A DNA stretch of 64,000 bases from Aplectana chamaeleonis (lineage: Eukaryota > Nematoda > Chromadorea > Rhabditida > Cosmocercidae), in contig JAPDOI010000374.1 in the NCBI GenBank assembly GCA_029168955.1, forward strand, positions 310,001 to 374,000, in the 5' to 3' direction. The position numbers and the translations under genes are program-made. The notes under the pieces were generated by a model, which saw only the letters and a program-made list of their open reading frames with translations, was not told where the DNA came from and searched no databases. Positions within the stretch are counted from its first letter, which is position 1. Every line of letters starts with the position of its first letter. Positions 46,515-60,029 of the stretch are shown piece by piece.

Positions 46515-47454
46515 TTAAAGGCAGGGTTCTCGATTAAATCGGTTGTTGTGCTGTACCCATGGAATGGTAGATCTGCTCATCACAAAAGGGAAATTAAGTA
46601 AAAAATTGGAGAAGAAGTGCTCAGGAGCGAGTATGGCCTGGTGTCCTCCCGCCCCCAATTATCGAGATTTAGGTAAAAGCCTGTTTTGTCAACTTTTATT
46701 TTGCTTTTAAAGGCAGTGTTCACGATAATCTCCGATTTTGAGATTAATCGCTAAATCGATTGCTTGGCCTCCGGGTAGAAATGAAATGACGAAGAAATTA
46801 TGGAAAACGCCCTGGAAATGCACCAAATCCTTTAGTCTCACCCCTCCTTTTTACTCTCACTGGAACTTTTCGTTGTGACAATGAGATCTTTTGTGAAACT
46901 GTCCCTTGCGATTCTACACTCTCTACTGCTCCGTCTTTTGCTTCGGACCCTAACTAATACTGTTTTGCCCTAAATATTCTTCCATTTTTGATTGCACCCA
47001 TTTTTTACCGGTGACAACTACCGTGAACATGTTCTTACAGTCGGACAACTACTCCATACCAGAGAATAATGTCACTGAAATAAGACCTTTCAGGGGGTTC
47101 CGAGCAGTTTCCTCGTAATTTTGGTAACACTTGGTGGCAAACGCATTGTTTTGAGTGAGAAATTCGGGACTGGAAATCATCGTGAACACTGCCTTTAAGG
47201 TAATTTCTGAACATTTCTGGAGACTACCGATTACTTTAACAGCAAAATAAATGTCGGAGAAGCAAGCATTAATGAAAATCGCGTTAATTAAGAGGCGGGC
47301 CGTCACCGGTAATTAGCCGTTATGCTTTGTTTTTGGGCGTTTTTTTCCCGCGAATTACCGGGTTTTTTCACTTATTTTTACTTTTGTTATGGCCAAATCT
47401 ATATTGTTATGGAGAGAGCTCAAAAGTTGTTTCTATCGCGAACCATGCCTTTAA
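46515..47454. mobile_element. TTAA element, family B, interrupted copy
   Basis: Ends TTAAAGGCAGGGTTCTCGAT and ATCGCGAACCATGCCTTTAA. Its two halves match 26,961-27,414 in reverse complement once the inner element is removed (about 448 bp remain, against 454). Confidence 0.85.
46707..47198. mobile_element. TTAA element, family A, nested in family B
   Basis: 492 bp, TTAA on both sides, ends AGGCAGTGTTCACGAT / ATCGTGAACACTGCCT. It matches 19,103-19,603 along its length. Non-coding. Confidence 0.9.
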
Positions 47455-47604
47455 GAAAGCTTACCAGACTTCCAATTGTTCCTTTTGACGTTCACTTTCC
47501 ACATACGACAGCGCAGAAATCCGCGACTGATTCGGTCGCGCTTTTTCGCGGGTTGTCCCACTCGCGCAATAGACCATTTTTCTGAGCTTTAGTTTGTTTT
47601 TCGA

Positions 47605-47825
47605 ACAATCGGGTTTTCGACTAAATAGGTTTTTTTGATTTTCAATTAATAGAGTTTTCCATAAACTTTGGTTTTCAACATTTCGAATAATTGAATTTTC
47701 GACTAACTCGGTTTTTTGAAAATTGGATTAATCGAGTTTTCGAGTAACTCTGTTTTCCAAAATTTCGAATAATCGCGTTTTCGACGTACTCGACTTTCCA
47801 AAATGTCGTATGATCGAGTAGTCGA
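47605..47825. repeat. AT-rich minisatellite, 41-bp period
   Basis: (G/A)TTTTC(G/C) anchors at 47,613, 47,654, 47,695, 47,736 and 47,777, all 41 bp apart, with TTTCGAATAATCG words between. It is the reverse complement of the array at 51.95-52.09 kb. Confidence 0.85.
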
Positions 47826-48714
47826 ATGACTCCATGTTGACTGTTTTAGTCGATGCCAAGACTTGACATATGAAAACAAGTATTTTCGATTTTGATGTGT
47901 AGAGAATCTTTAAGTTTTTTCTTGAGCTCCTTCAGCTGGTGAGCTGCAAGGAAAGTCCGGTTGGCTTAACGAATAATGAGCTCAAAGGTCGGGGAAACAT
48001 TTCATCGTCCCCAGAATGAGTTCCAGGGATCGGTGTGAGGCTGCAGCATTTCATGTACTTCTGGCGTACTTTTTGCATTTATGTTATCTTGTATCCAATC
48101 GGGACCGAGTGTCCGTTTTCGCAAGTAATCTGATTTGGAAACAGTCGTCGATACTGTTCGCTAGTGATTTCAACAGCGAATTCCTTAGATTCTGAATTTC
48201 GCATACTCGTTCTTTTGAGTCGTCCTGATTGTTCTGATGAATTTAGGAGCAAATGCTGGTTTCTCAAGATGTCAAAGGAACGCCTGGCTGACCCGCGATG
48301 CGTGGAGCCCAAAAGTTTGCAAGTCTTTCAAACAAAGAGGTTTACCGCACTGGATGTCTGCTGCTCGTTCCGAAGAAGGATAGAGCCAATGTGATCTTGA
48401 AAAGATGAAAGTGGATCATCGAAGGTAAAGCTTCCGTTTCCGTTGAAATTCGGAGATGACTCTTGAAGCTACGAAATACTCAAAACGTTTTGCTCAAGTT
48501 GAAAACTAACAAAAACGTTTTGGGCAAGTTTGTACCAATTTATCTGGGCACGCACGACTGAGGATTCGCCTATTTAAACGACAGTGTTCATCGTCCACGG
48601 ATTCTGATTTTCTGGAGTCTCTGCAGCCCACATTGATAGCAGGATTACTGCTGCAAGATGAAGGCATGTCTTATTCCAAGACTGCAAAAACTTTTCAGAT
48701 TAGTAGGTACGGGC
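47826..48714. other. Non-coding, nothing recognised
   Basis: Open frames of 60-80 codons without domains. One orphan element-end word (GACAGTGTTCATCGTCC) at about 48,581. Confidence 0.4.
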
Positions 48715-49035
48715 GGACCGCTGGCTTTTGGCGGGCGGATCGACATCCCCCCGCGATCCGCCCGCCACTAGCCAGCTATCCGCCCGCCACTAGCCAGCTA
48801 TCCGCCCGCCATTAGCCAGCCGTATCCGCCCGCCGGTAGCCAGCGACCCGCCCGGCAGTAGCCAGCGATACACCTGCCAGCAGCCGTAGCGATCCGCCCG
48901 TCAGCAGCCAGCGATCCGCCCGCCAGTAACCAGCGATCCGCCCGCCAGTAACCAGCGATCCGCCCGGCAGTTATCATCAGATCCACTCCGCCAGTTATCA
49001 GCGATCTACCCGCCGGTTATCAGCGATGTACCCGT
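48715..49035. repeat. GC-rich ~22-bp minisatellite
   Basis: Units such as CAGCGATCCGCCCGCCAGTA repeated with a period near 22 bp; the word GATCCGCCCG dominates. The same word, inverted and direct, forms the array at 52,546-52,850. Confidence 0.85.
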
Positions 49036-49081
49036 AATTTGAACCCCTTCTCCTTTGATCCCTCGGGTCGGGGACCAACTC

Positions 49082-49570
49082 TTAAAGGCACAGTCCAACC
49101 TCAAAATCGATTTTCTGTTTCCTTCTTATCTTGAAAATGGTCTCACGCTGATTCCAGTAATGATGTCTCCTCTAGTCGTACAAGGCCCCTGGGAGCTAGT
49201 TGTGACCTCAAAATTGAGCTGCGGAAGCATGGTGGACGAGTTGTTGTCTGAGGCTTGTAATCTCCGTCATTTGCAACCTATAGATGCGAGCCGACCTGAA
49301 TAACAGGGAGGCCGCTGAGAATGTAGGGAAGAACGGTGCTATTGATCGGAAATCGTCACTCATCTCGCCACTGTTCAGCCCGAAAGATCGTAAAGGGGCG
49401 TGCCAAAAGTGGTTTCCCGGTGTGGGCGCCCCAGATTGGCTTCCTCCTATATCTCGCTTATTCTGTGGGATCGAGAGCTCTCTACTTGGCAGGTGTTATA
49501 CGGGGTGGGTCTACTTCATAATTATGTGGAAAGTTTAGATTTGGCCCCTGAGCTTTGATCGTGCCTTTAA
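49082..49570. mobile_element. TTAA element, family C-like, complete
   Basis: Starts TTAAAGGCACAGTCCAACC and ends GATCGTGCCTTTAA, TTAA on both sides, 489 bp. The interior shares GGTGGACGAGTTGT and TTGATCGGAAATCGTC with 27,590-27,919. Non-coding. Confidence 0.75.
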
Positions 49571-51420
49571 GCGTCTATGACAAAGTGTTAATCAACCCTA
49601 AAGAGGTGACTACCTAAACATGTTGAGGAAAACCTGGTCTAAAAATCCGGTCAAAAACTTTTACTGCCCAAGAAACTGAAGGCCCTGAAGTTTGTGCTGC
49701 ACCCTAGACCCCAACCGGCGTATAGACGGATAACAGATCGCTTTGATATTTTGTTTTCCCTTATTGTTTCTTGGAGCAAAGCCGATGTGCCTATGTTATA
49801 CATAACTTGCGTGCACCGAGCTTGCGCCAAGTCACAATAAGGAAAGCAAGGTATGTGGGCAACTGGTGCCGGTCAGCCGTACTTCTGCACACCCCAGTAC
49901 TGCTCATCTACTGCCTTATACCCACATAATAATGAATCAATTCGTTTACCTCCGTCCTGTGTCTCATATTCTACCCTTTAATGTTTGAAAACTTCACAAT
50001 TTTTCTAGACGTTGATTCACGCCTCCTTCGAACACCAAACACGGCAGTGGGTCAAGCTCTTCAAAAATTGAATGCAATGCCCCAGTCTCGTAAAAGAATT
50101 ACGTCCAGCCTGCCCCGCAAGGTTCGAAACGGGAGTGAAATAGAGCTCCGCATTTGCAGATAAGGTCTGCTGCAGCACGCAGCTTACAAACAATCTTGCT
50201 GAGAACTAATTGATAGTGCCGTGACCTCGTAGACCCAGCTTTCATATCCGAGCTGCTCGCTGCAACCACGCTGGTTTGCAGCCGCAGACCCAAAGTTAAC
50301 TCCGATTAGGGCAGTAGAGATTTGAAGCTCATCAGCTGCGCTAGTTGTGTACTGTGCGGTTCGATTGTGTTCCCAATATGGGGCGCAGGTTGGATATTGT
50401 GGAATCATTCACGCAAACTATCCCCCCTTTTCAGGGCGCCAGTTCACAATCACTCCTGAAAAGTTCTTGTATTATATCCTTGAAACTACGGAGCCTCCCG
50501 GAAGGGTTACTATAAGCAGCCAGTGTATGCGTTGGACGAACTTTGGACCTTCCCTGAAGGCTCCCTTTGTTTGGCGAATACGGTTAACTAACTAAATCGC
50601 GCCAAAACGTTTTGCTAGCTGCCAACAAGTCGCATTTTCATCTTTTTGGCAAATGGAGTAAAATCACATTGTGCTAGAGCGGACAATTTGGCTCACTCGG
50701 CACTTTCACAAAGTTAGTAGCGGCTCCCTACATTGCCTAAGTTCCAGAAAAATCTGCAATGTGGGTCTCGGAATAATGAAATTCTATTCGCTCATGCGTT
50801 CCTGGGATTGAAGGTTGGCACAAACTTGGTGCACCTATGTATTAGCATATGGCACCGAGCTTGCGCCAACGTTTACTAGGGAACAGAACGTCTCACTAGG
50901 ATCCATGCCGATACGACATTTCAAATATCGTAATTCCAATTTCCTTTGATACTCGGACTTTCGGGTATATTCAGGTTTTCAAATTCTTACCTTTCGTATC
51001 CTCCTCCCTATAGAAAATCTTCAAAATGCGGGCAGTCACGGTCCACATATCCAAATGGGGAACCTCATCACTCGAATTCAACACTGCGCCAACATAGATA
51101 GCCTCCACGCTAAACCGGGACACCGCCTGCACGCCGACACACGCGACGCGGCCGGCACAGCGACACACGATGCGGCCGGCACCCCGACACGCGGCGCGAC
51201 GACTCCTCCCAACCTCTATTGGGGCCTTCACCGGGTGAGAGGGACCTCCAGATAGGGTTCAAGCACCGCAAACTTTGGTAACTGAACCGAGGACGAAGCT
51301 GCCATGTGACTCCTGCGCCTGAAAAATGCGTCATATATCTACTTCCCTCGAAGGAGGCTCGCTTCCTCTAAAAACAAGGTTGACACCAGTTTATTTAAGT
51401 TGTGCCTTCGGAAGAAAAGA
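49571..51420. other. Non-coding, small local repeats
   Basis: CATATGGCACCGAGCTTGCGCCAA-type words occur at about 49,815 and 50,850. At 51,125-51,200 CCGACACACG / GCGGCCGGCAC recurs at about 24-bp spacing. No gene recognised. Confidence 0.4.
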
Positions 51421-51879
51421 TCGAATATCGAATGGATTCGGAATGACTCCCTTTTTTAACGTCCGATTTTTGAATATATTCGAATGGCCTCTTTTTATCG
51501 AGGTCGGAATTTTGAATAGTTTCGAATGAAATCGACTAAAGAGATTCGAATAATTCTTCGGAGTAATTTCAAAGCGAAAATCAAAAACAGGCCAAGTGAG
51601 CCGTCAGTGGATGATCGTAAATTACTCCAAGCGCAGGAGAGGCGGAGAAAACTCGGTGACTCTTCCATTCACGCGCTTCGCTTCTCCCCGTTCCGTCCAC
51701 TCATGCGCTCCGATCATCCATCTCTGCCCGTCCCTTTCGTAATCGGAATACACATGACCTTCACCCTAGTTGCCCAAGAAATACTGACAACACAAGTCGT
51801 TTCGCTGATGCGACCTGGAGCTTTCTCTTGTAAAACGTGGATGGGTACATAGTATACTTATGTCGAGTCGAGTCATCGA

Positions 51880-52100
51880 GTCCTGGTATCGACTGATACA
51901 GTCGACATCGAGTCATTCGACTACTCGATTATTCGAAAGTTTGAAAAAATTCGAAAGTTTGAAAAACCGAATTAGCCGAAAACTCGATTATTCGAAATTC
52001 CTGAAAATCGAGTTAGTCGAAAACTCGATTATCTTGAAATTTTCAAAAATCGACTTAAGTCGAAAACTCGATTATTCGAAAAATTCTACGAGTCGCTTGA
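51880..52100. repeat. AT-rich minisatellite, 41/42-bp period
   Basis: CGAAAACTCGATTA at 51,978, 52,019 and 52,061 (steps 41 and 42). Reverse complement of the 47.6-47.8 kb array. A looser TTCGAAT-rich zone at 51,430-51,560 precedes it. Confidence 0.8.
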
Positions 52101-52545
52101 AGTATAGTACATAGCACCATCTGTGCCAAGGAATTTAACGATATTGTATGGTTTCTATCATATCTCTAAATAGCCGCGGCGTAGATGTTATTCCGCCATC
52201 TTTTGAGCGAAGCGTTTTTTCTCTCCATTTCTAGAATACAATTATATGTTTTTTTTTTATCAAAGATAACTGCTTCCCTGAATTAGGATACTAGCGATAA
52301 ACTGGGAGAATTAAAGAACACGTACTCTAATGAGCTAAATACAAGCAAAGCATTACAAGATCTTTCAACAATTAAGCAACATCAAGAAAAAACGACATAT
52401 AGAAGTGAAACAACAATGACACTCTGAAGTAGAGATGGCGGAAGGGGATTAACGGCGTGACAGTGGATCAATAAATGAACTCCAATCCACTCATCATTGA
52501 TTGACCAGTTTCACCGTGTAATATTTGATGGTGGATCGCCGGTAA
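52101..52545. other. Non-coding, nothing recognised
   Basis: AT-rich, no coding frame or repeat noticed. Confidence 0.4.
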
Positions 52546-52850
52546 AGTTGCGGGCGGATCGCTGTATCTCATAGTTCAGCGGGCGGATCGCTGGCTATCA
52601 AAGCCCTTTGCGGGCGGATCGCTTACAGGTTGCGGGCGGATCGCCACTTTAAAGCTTGCCGGCGATCCGCCTGGGCTAGGGTGTTCTGTTTCCCAGGCGC
52701 CGCTATCCGCCCGCCGAAACGCAGCGATCCGCCCGCAAAGGCTTTGATAGCCAGCGATCCATCTGCCGAGGCCACGATGAGCAGCGATCCGCCCGTAACC
52801 TAAGCCGGCGTACTGCCCGGAGAGGCCTTGATTGCCAGCGGTCAGTACGC
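52546..52850. repeat. GC-rich minisatellite with inverted halves
   Basis: The left half repeats GCGGGCGGATCGC, the right half its reverse complement GCGATCCGCCCG with an about 30-bp period; the direction flips near 52,680. CTATCAAAGCCCTTTGCGGG in the left half pairs with CCCGCAAAGGCTTTGATAG in the right half. Confidence 0.75.
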
Positions 52851-53820
52851 ACCTGTTGTCTGAGATGTTTATGGCATGGCCAGTCAGCGGGTCGAACAAT
52901 CGCTGCAGCCCGTCCCCTTTAGACTAAAATATCCGGGGCAACCATACCTATACAGGTGTTATTTCTCCGACTACGGGACAGAGAACTTTTGAGATTAGAA
53001 GCTACAAAAAATTGTGCTGGCGATAGAGATTCACATTAGTAATTGTTGCGAATATTCCGACAAAACTGTCACAGTACAGCATATAAATTGTTGTTAGAGG
53101 AGTGAAAAACTTCTAAAAAAAAAAACTTGTTGTTTTCAGGGAATCATACTTTGGTCCTGTAGATATATCCGACGAGAAGGAATCCGCGCAATACGGTGAA
53201 AAAGATGTTCGCTCGAAGTACCCATTCTATACCGATTGAATGCTCCAAATGCTCTGTTGTCAAACAACAACTCGATGATTCCTTTCGAAACACTATCGAT
53301 TCGTCAACTCATGCCAGTCTTCTATTGATCATGTTTTACTGTTATTGCTTAAATGTGCCTATAAATAAGAGAATTTACATGTGTTTCTTTTGCATTTTGG
53401 AGAATTTTGAACTATTGTTGACAGGGTAAAGCTGATGCCGGTGGTATTCAGTAGGGAGCAGGGCGGTGCGTAATTGCGAATTACGTTTACGAGTTACGGG
53501 CGTTTTTGGCAATTTTTTTACGATTTACGAATTACGAATTTTTGGCCGAAAATCGTAACAAATCGCGAAAATGCGATTGAGGGAGCAAATCAGGCGATTC
53601 TCATCCCCGAGCGGTGTGACAGTTCGACTCGCTCTCCCATTCTGCAAATCGGCTTCTGTTGCTGTTAGGGCCATTGCCGTTGCACTGCTTTTGTTGTTCG
53701 AGCTAATCCAGCTCGCCCGAACAGCAGCAGCAGTGGCGAAGTTTGAGAGAATAAGCCAAATTGTCAGATGGCTCCGATTCCTGTTCGGTGAGGTGCTCGG
53801 GGTGGTCATTATACTTGTTA
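52851..53820. other. Non-coding, nothing recognised
   Basis: No supported gene. Words ACGAATTACGA/ACGAGTTACG cluster at 53,470-53,540. Confidence 0.4.
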
Positions 53821-53823
53821 TCC

Positions 53824-54640
<817 letters not shown>

Positions 54641-57000
54641 CCGCCTGAGAACGTAAATTTACTGGCTAGAGCAAAGTTAAATTTAATACTTTTCTTGCAT
54701 TACTGGTATTTGATTATTCTTCCAATTTCAATTTTCGGTGAAACCTTTCCTGAAATTCCCAGCCGGGCGTAGTCACCAGCAGAGGGGTCGGTCATGCATG
54801 AAATGTAATTGTTGATAACGAGATTCCGATACGACAGTCCGCTCCGCTTCTCATACCAACCGGCTTAAACTTGTTATTGGGTTCCACCTTTCTTTTGCTC
54901 CATAAGCATTGGCCCAGGAGTGTGGAGCAGAGCTCCACCCTTCCTCATCTCCATGGAATGCTTTCGCTTCCATGATGAAAACGAATACGCAGGTATTTGG
55001 TATAGCTACTGTCTATATCGGAATGAAATTTAGGTCCGCAGTTGCAGACAACCGCGGTTGCAACACGTAGTCCAAACAAAAAGCATGTTGGGACCACGAG
55101 GTATTGGCACGATTAATCTTCGTCCCAGCACCATTATCTCTGCGGGGGTGGTCGTAATAATTCCCAGCATTAAGAAGAGTCGAGGAAGGAACCAAGGGGG
55201 GTGATTGGATGAAACACGGTTAGCGTCTAAATGCGCGCCGCCTAGCTCCTTCCCTTTCCCGCCTCTTCTGCGACTGCGATGAAGAATTATTACCATCACA
55301 AAGCTGTGGTGTGCAAAGAGGCTGTCCGCAGCTGCGGACAGGAATCCCACCTCGATATGGACATTAAATACGGAGCTGGGCTGTATAGATCTGGCTGACT
55401 AATGGAGCAAATAGATTTGAACCCAATATACACTCCGTTGCAGAAATTCAAGGAGATCTCGAAAACAACCTTCGCCACACATCCATCTTGAGCGGTTAAG
55501 AGTTACGAACAAAAAAACGGGCATTTGGTGACTTGAGATCTACTGAGCATAGGGGAGAATATCCTTCCAGCCTAGAAACACTATTCGACGCAGAGTTTAG
55601 CGGGGTTCCCAAAATATGTAACGTTTGATAGATGTCTATCTTTGGAGACAATTAAGCGTTGAGAGGAGAAGTGGTATTTCTGAAATTCAGTTTGAAACAA
55701 GGTATGGCTGCAAAGCACTAGCCTTTTCAAAACATATTTTTTTTTTTCAAAATTGGGAATTGAAGCAAATTTTTTTATGCATTAGAAAATAATATCAGAA
55801 AATTGTTAATTTTCGAAATCAGAGATTTGGAGAGAGCCTTCACCTTTTTGCATTCCAAAATCCTGAACAACCTTCACCTCTCGGACGGCTCTCTCCACCC
55901 CAACAACCCTATGTTTGTAGGGACTCTGAAGTTTTCGATAATGTTACTAGCAGGTTAAAATGCTAAAATCATGTTTTGATGGGCCTTACGAGCGTGGAGA
56001 AACTTGCAGTTCAGTTATTGTTAGTTACAAATAGCGCTATTCGGCAGGCAACCTGGGAGACGTCGGAAGCGTGACAAATTTGCAGGAACAACTCACTGAA
56101 AGGCTATTGCAACCTCTTCCTTTATTGATCAGTTTCATCGTTTTCCACATTTCACTTTGCTCGTGCGTTACACATACTTTCTCAAATCTTTTTTTTCCAC
56201 TGCTGAGCAAATTTCTGTTAGAAACCTGTAATGGTTTGCGCTAATTTCGAGACGAGGAAGCAAGCACGAGTAAAAAATGTATAACAGCATGTTCAGAAGT
56301 CAGGTTTGACGGCTTTGTGGCATTTGATTAACTAGAAAAATTAAAGTTTGAACAATTTTGGAGACAATCCCTAGATTGGGGATAGCTGAGATCACCAATG
56401 CCGCTTGAGACTCTAAAAATGCGCTTCCAGAGTGTTATGGCCACCAAAAAAAAAATGGATTCGGGTTGATAATCTAGCCCATCTGGATCGATAATCCGTG
56501 CGACTGTCTAACAACTTTCAAAAGAATAACAGCAAGAGCTCTTATTGGGAAATTATGTCTTGGTTTTTTAACTGATGATATTATACTATACATATAATAT
56601 AGTTATTAGCTAATGATATTGTTTTGTATTAGATAGAGAATCTGAATATCCTTATCAAACAAGATTTGGCATGAAGATTAGAGTTACTACCACATTTCTT
56701 GTACCTTAGGGCTATTTTGGTTTTACAAAGAAGTTTTCGGGCGATATTTCAAGCTTCTGGTAAAAAGGTTCCGAGTAGTTTTCTACGGCCTTCTCTTCGT
56801 GGCGAACTTTACGATGCTTTCAAGTGATGGTACAGCAACGGAATTAGTATAAGATCGAAGTTGTTCATTCACTGCCACGAAATACTGCGTATTACCGTAG
56901 AAATCACACTTTTAAGCAAACTTGTGCTCTCCTGTGACTGTGTGAATTCAAATGGGCACAAATGGTTAGCATCTGAATGAAGAATGTATGTGCTATACTT
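54641..57000. other. Non-coding, nothing recognised
   Basis: No supported exon, RNA gene or element. GTCCGCAG(T/C)TGC(A/G)GACA words at about 55,035 and 55,325 form short repeats. Confidence 0.4.
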
Positions 57001-57004
57001 TGGT

Positions 57005-57560
57005 ATTCGAGTATTTTTCTCGAATGAATGAATAATTCGGATATTGAATTTTCGGAATTTTCGAATGAATGAATAATTCGAATATGGTGTTTTTCAAAAT
57101 TTCCGAATGTATGAATTTTTCAAATATGTGTTTTTCGAAATTTCCGAATGAATGAATTTTTCGAATATGGGTTTTCAAGTTTCGAATGAATGAATTTTTC
57201 AAATATGTGTTTTTCGAAATTTCCGAATGAATGAATTTTTCGAATATGGATTTTTCAGGATTTCCAAATGAATGAATTTTTCGAATACGGATTTTTCAGG
57301 ATTTTCGAATGAATGAATTTTTCGAATATGGATTTCTCAGGATTTCCGAATGAATGAGTTTTTCAAATTTTGCGTTTTTCAAGATTTCCGAATGAATGAA
57401 ATTTCGAATATTGTGTTTTCCGAAATTCGCGAATGAATGAACTTTTCGAATATCACCTTAACAAAAGCATCGAATGAATGAATAATTTGAAAAGTGTTTT
57501 CTTCACTCGGATCGAATGAATATTCAAATATTCATTCGGAAAATTGAATATTCTTCAAAT
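57005..57560. repeat. AT-rich minisatellite, 41-bp period
   Basis: GAATGAATG anchors at 57,022, 57,063, 57,105, 57,146, 57,184, 57,225, 57,266, 57,307, 57,348, 57,390, 57,431 and 57,472: steps 41, 42, 41, 38, 41, 41, 41, 41, 42, 41, 41. The unit also holds TTTTTCGAATATGGATTTTT. Confidence 0.93.
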
Positions 57561-58019
57561 ATTCGAATAATCTTCACTTATTTGGATCTGAGCTACCAAA
57601 AATTAAGTAACAGACTTGAATCTGTCTATATGTAGCTTCACAAGTTCTATAAATTGTTACATTTATTACCGACGATTATTCCAATGACAAATTCCACAAC
57701 AGAATATTCCTTCAACGACAATATAGTTTTTTGGGCGAAATGAACCACCGAAAATCGTTAAGCGGATCTCAAAGTCTGTCTAACACTCCTAAATAACTAA
57801 GAAGGGAAGTGTTTAGAGTGGTGAACGCATCTGCGAAAATGGCGAGTATTGTTGGTACCTCTTCTGGCTCAATAGTAAAATGCCCAGTATCCCGCCCCGA
57901 GCTGCAGGCTCGAAGAAGTTATGAGCATTTTTCAAGCTTCGCGAAAAGGCAAGGGAAGCAGGGGAAGAGAAGAGGCAATTTTTTTCTGGTGTTTCAAAAT
58001 TGTTTTTGGGGTTCAGCCT

Positions 58020-58350
58020 AAAACTTGCATGTAGGGGTAATCTTGGGTGGTGAACACGAATCTGGAGTCCATTTGTCGAAATTTCGAGGTTTACTGTAGG
58101 TTACGGTAGCGAACATGTTATTTAGGGGCCAAAACCCATCTTAGTATTTTGGAAGTCGATAAATGGGCGTAAAATTCGTATTCTCCACCCCGAACAACCC
58201 CCGTATACTAATTTTGAGTAAAATCTGAGACTTTGTCCAAACTACCGTATACCCACCGTAATCTACCGTAATTTGCAAAAAAAATCCATGAACGGACTCC
58301 AGATTCGTGTTCAGCACTCCAAATAACCCACAAAGGAACAATTTGAGCAA
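58020..58350. repeat. Dispersed CTACCGTA-type repeat, copy 1
   Basis: Shares with 59,430-59,715 the order GAATCTGG(A/G)GTCC, GAGGTTTACTG(T/C)AGGTT, AAAATTCGTATTC, ATCTGAGACTT, AACTACCGTA(T/C)ACCCACC. AAATAACCC(A/C)AC(A) ends recur near both copies. Non-coding. Confidence 0.75.
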
Positions 58351-59429
58351 TATCTACCGTAGCACTCCGGAAATCTCGAAAAAGGCGTTTTTCCCTCGAA
58401 ATTTTCCCTGCTTGGGGAGCTTTGAACGAAATTAGCCGAAAACTTCGGAAAATCGACGAAGAAACCACAGACTCGTGATCAGCTCCCCAAAAAACCACCC
58501 TGGGAGAATTTCAAGTCAAATCTGGAACATTACTCTAAAACGCTTCCAGAGCCCTGTAATCGGTATAAATAAACGCCCAACCGAAAATCCGTGCAAGTCC
58601 AAAATGCTGTCAGTCTCGAAAAAGTATGGAAAATGCTTCTTCACCCAAATTTTACTCAGGGTGGTATTTTGGGCACTGAACACAGTTTTGGGCGCTAGAG
58701 ATACCAACAATAATAGTCGTTTTCGCAGACTCGTTTGGCACTCTAAATACTTCCCTTGTAAGTAGTTTCCGCGTTCCTCAAACTCCGCTCAGACGGTTCT
58801 TCGAGTCGCTGATCATGAATCCAAAATTCAGTTACTTTTCTGCCAAGGATCACACTAGGATGCGAAGGACGTGAAGGACGACAGTACCTCAGACAATTGG
58901 GGTGTCCGATTCGGCCACAAAAAGCTTTCGATTCGAACACAAAGCACTGCGGGTGACGTAACGGCCCGTACTTTTCGAGCGCCACGTGGCCTAATCGTCG
59001 TCGAAGTGAGAAGGACGTGCCGCTACACATAGGCCTAGTGCATATTTTCCACGACGAGCGACGCGACATAAAGTTTTTCATCTATATCGACCGAAAATCG
59101 ATTTTGCTGATATGCACTGTCACTGCGGCGCGTCGCGAGAAGTATGCAGTAGGCCATAGGCGCTCCACTGGGCCGAGAGCCGCTTTCGATTCGACTACGA
59201 TGCAATTTGGACGACAAATGAGCCACTATGCCTTTGCCTGGACACGTTGATCGATCGCTCCACAATTGATCAGGCGCCCATCAACCGCACAGCACGTATA
59301 TAAGGGGACCCATCTCATAGGCCTAGTGCATACTTGCGTCGCGGCGGCGGTAGGGTAACGGTACCCATTAGGCAATTTCTGAGGTGTTTGGAAAAAAGTT
59401 TCGGATTTGGCCGAAAACTTGTCCGTAGC
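58351..59429. other. Non-coding spacer between repeat copies
   Basis: CATAGGCCTAGTGCATA occurs at about 59,026 and 59,317. Frames here have no recognisable domain. Confidence 0.4.
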
Positions 59430-59715
59430 GGTTATTTAGGGAGTTGAAAACGAATCTGGGGTCCGTTTGTCGAAACCCCGAGGTTTACTGCAGGTTGCGG
59501 TAGGTACATTGCCATTTAGGAGCAGAACCTACCATACTATTTCGAAAAGAGGTAAAATTCGTATTCAGCACCCTGAATAATTCCCACGTAGAAATTTTGA
59601 GTCGGATCTGAGACTTCGCCGAACTACCGTACACCCACCGTTATCTACCGCGATCTGCCGAAACTCAATGAACGGACCTCATATTTGTGTTGAGCACTTC
59701 AAATAACCCCAAGAG
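59430..59715. repeat. Dispersed CTACCGTA-type repeat, copy 2
   Basis: Direct-orientation partner of 58,020-58,350; a third, weaker relative lies at 46,250-46,440. Confidence 0.7.
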
Positions 59716-60029
59716 AAAAATTTATAGCCTCGCGGGCAGCTTGATGAGGATGGGACATTGAGCGCAACAATCGACCGACTGTGCAAAGAAAGGTCGAGGT
59801 TCGAAAAGTCGATTTGTTCTGTTTCCCTTCGCGAGGTCGACTCTTCTTATTTGAACCTTACTTAGTAAGATTCGAGCAAATCTCGTTAATGATGTCACCT
59901 CCAGCTCTTTACAACTCACCTTGGGATTTCACAGAAATTGAATGAGGATGGAGTGCTCTCAACGGTTCGTAGGGTATGCAACCGGCAGCCATGATTCGTG
60001 GCGAAATGGCAGTATACGCTCTTGCTAAT

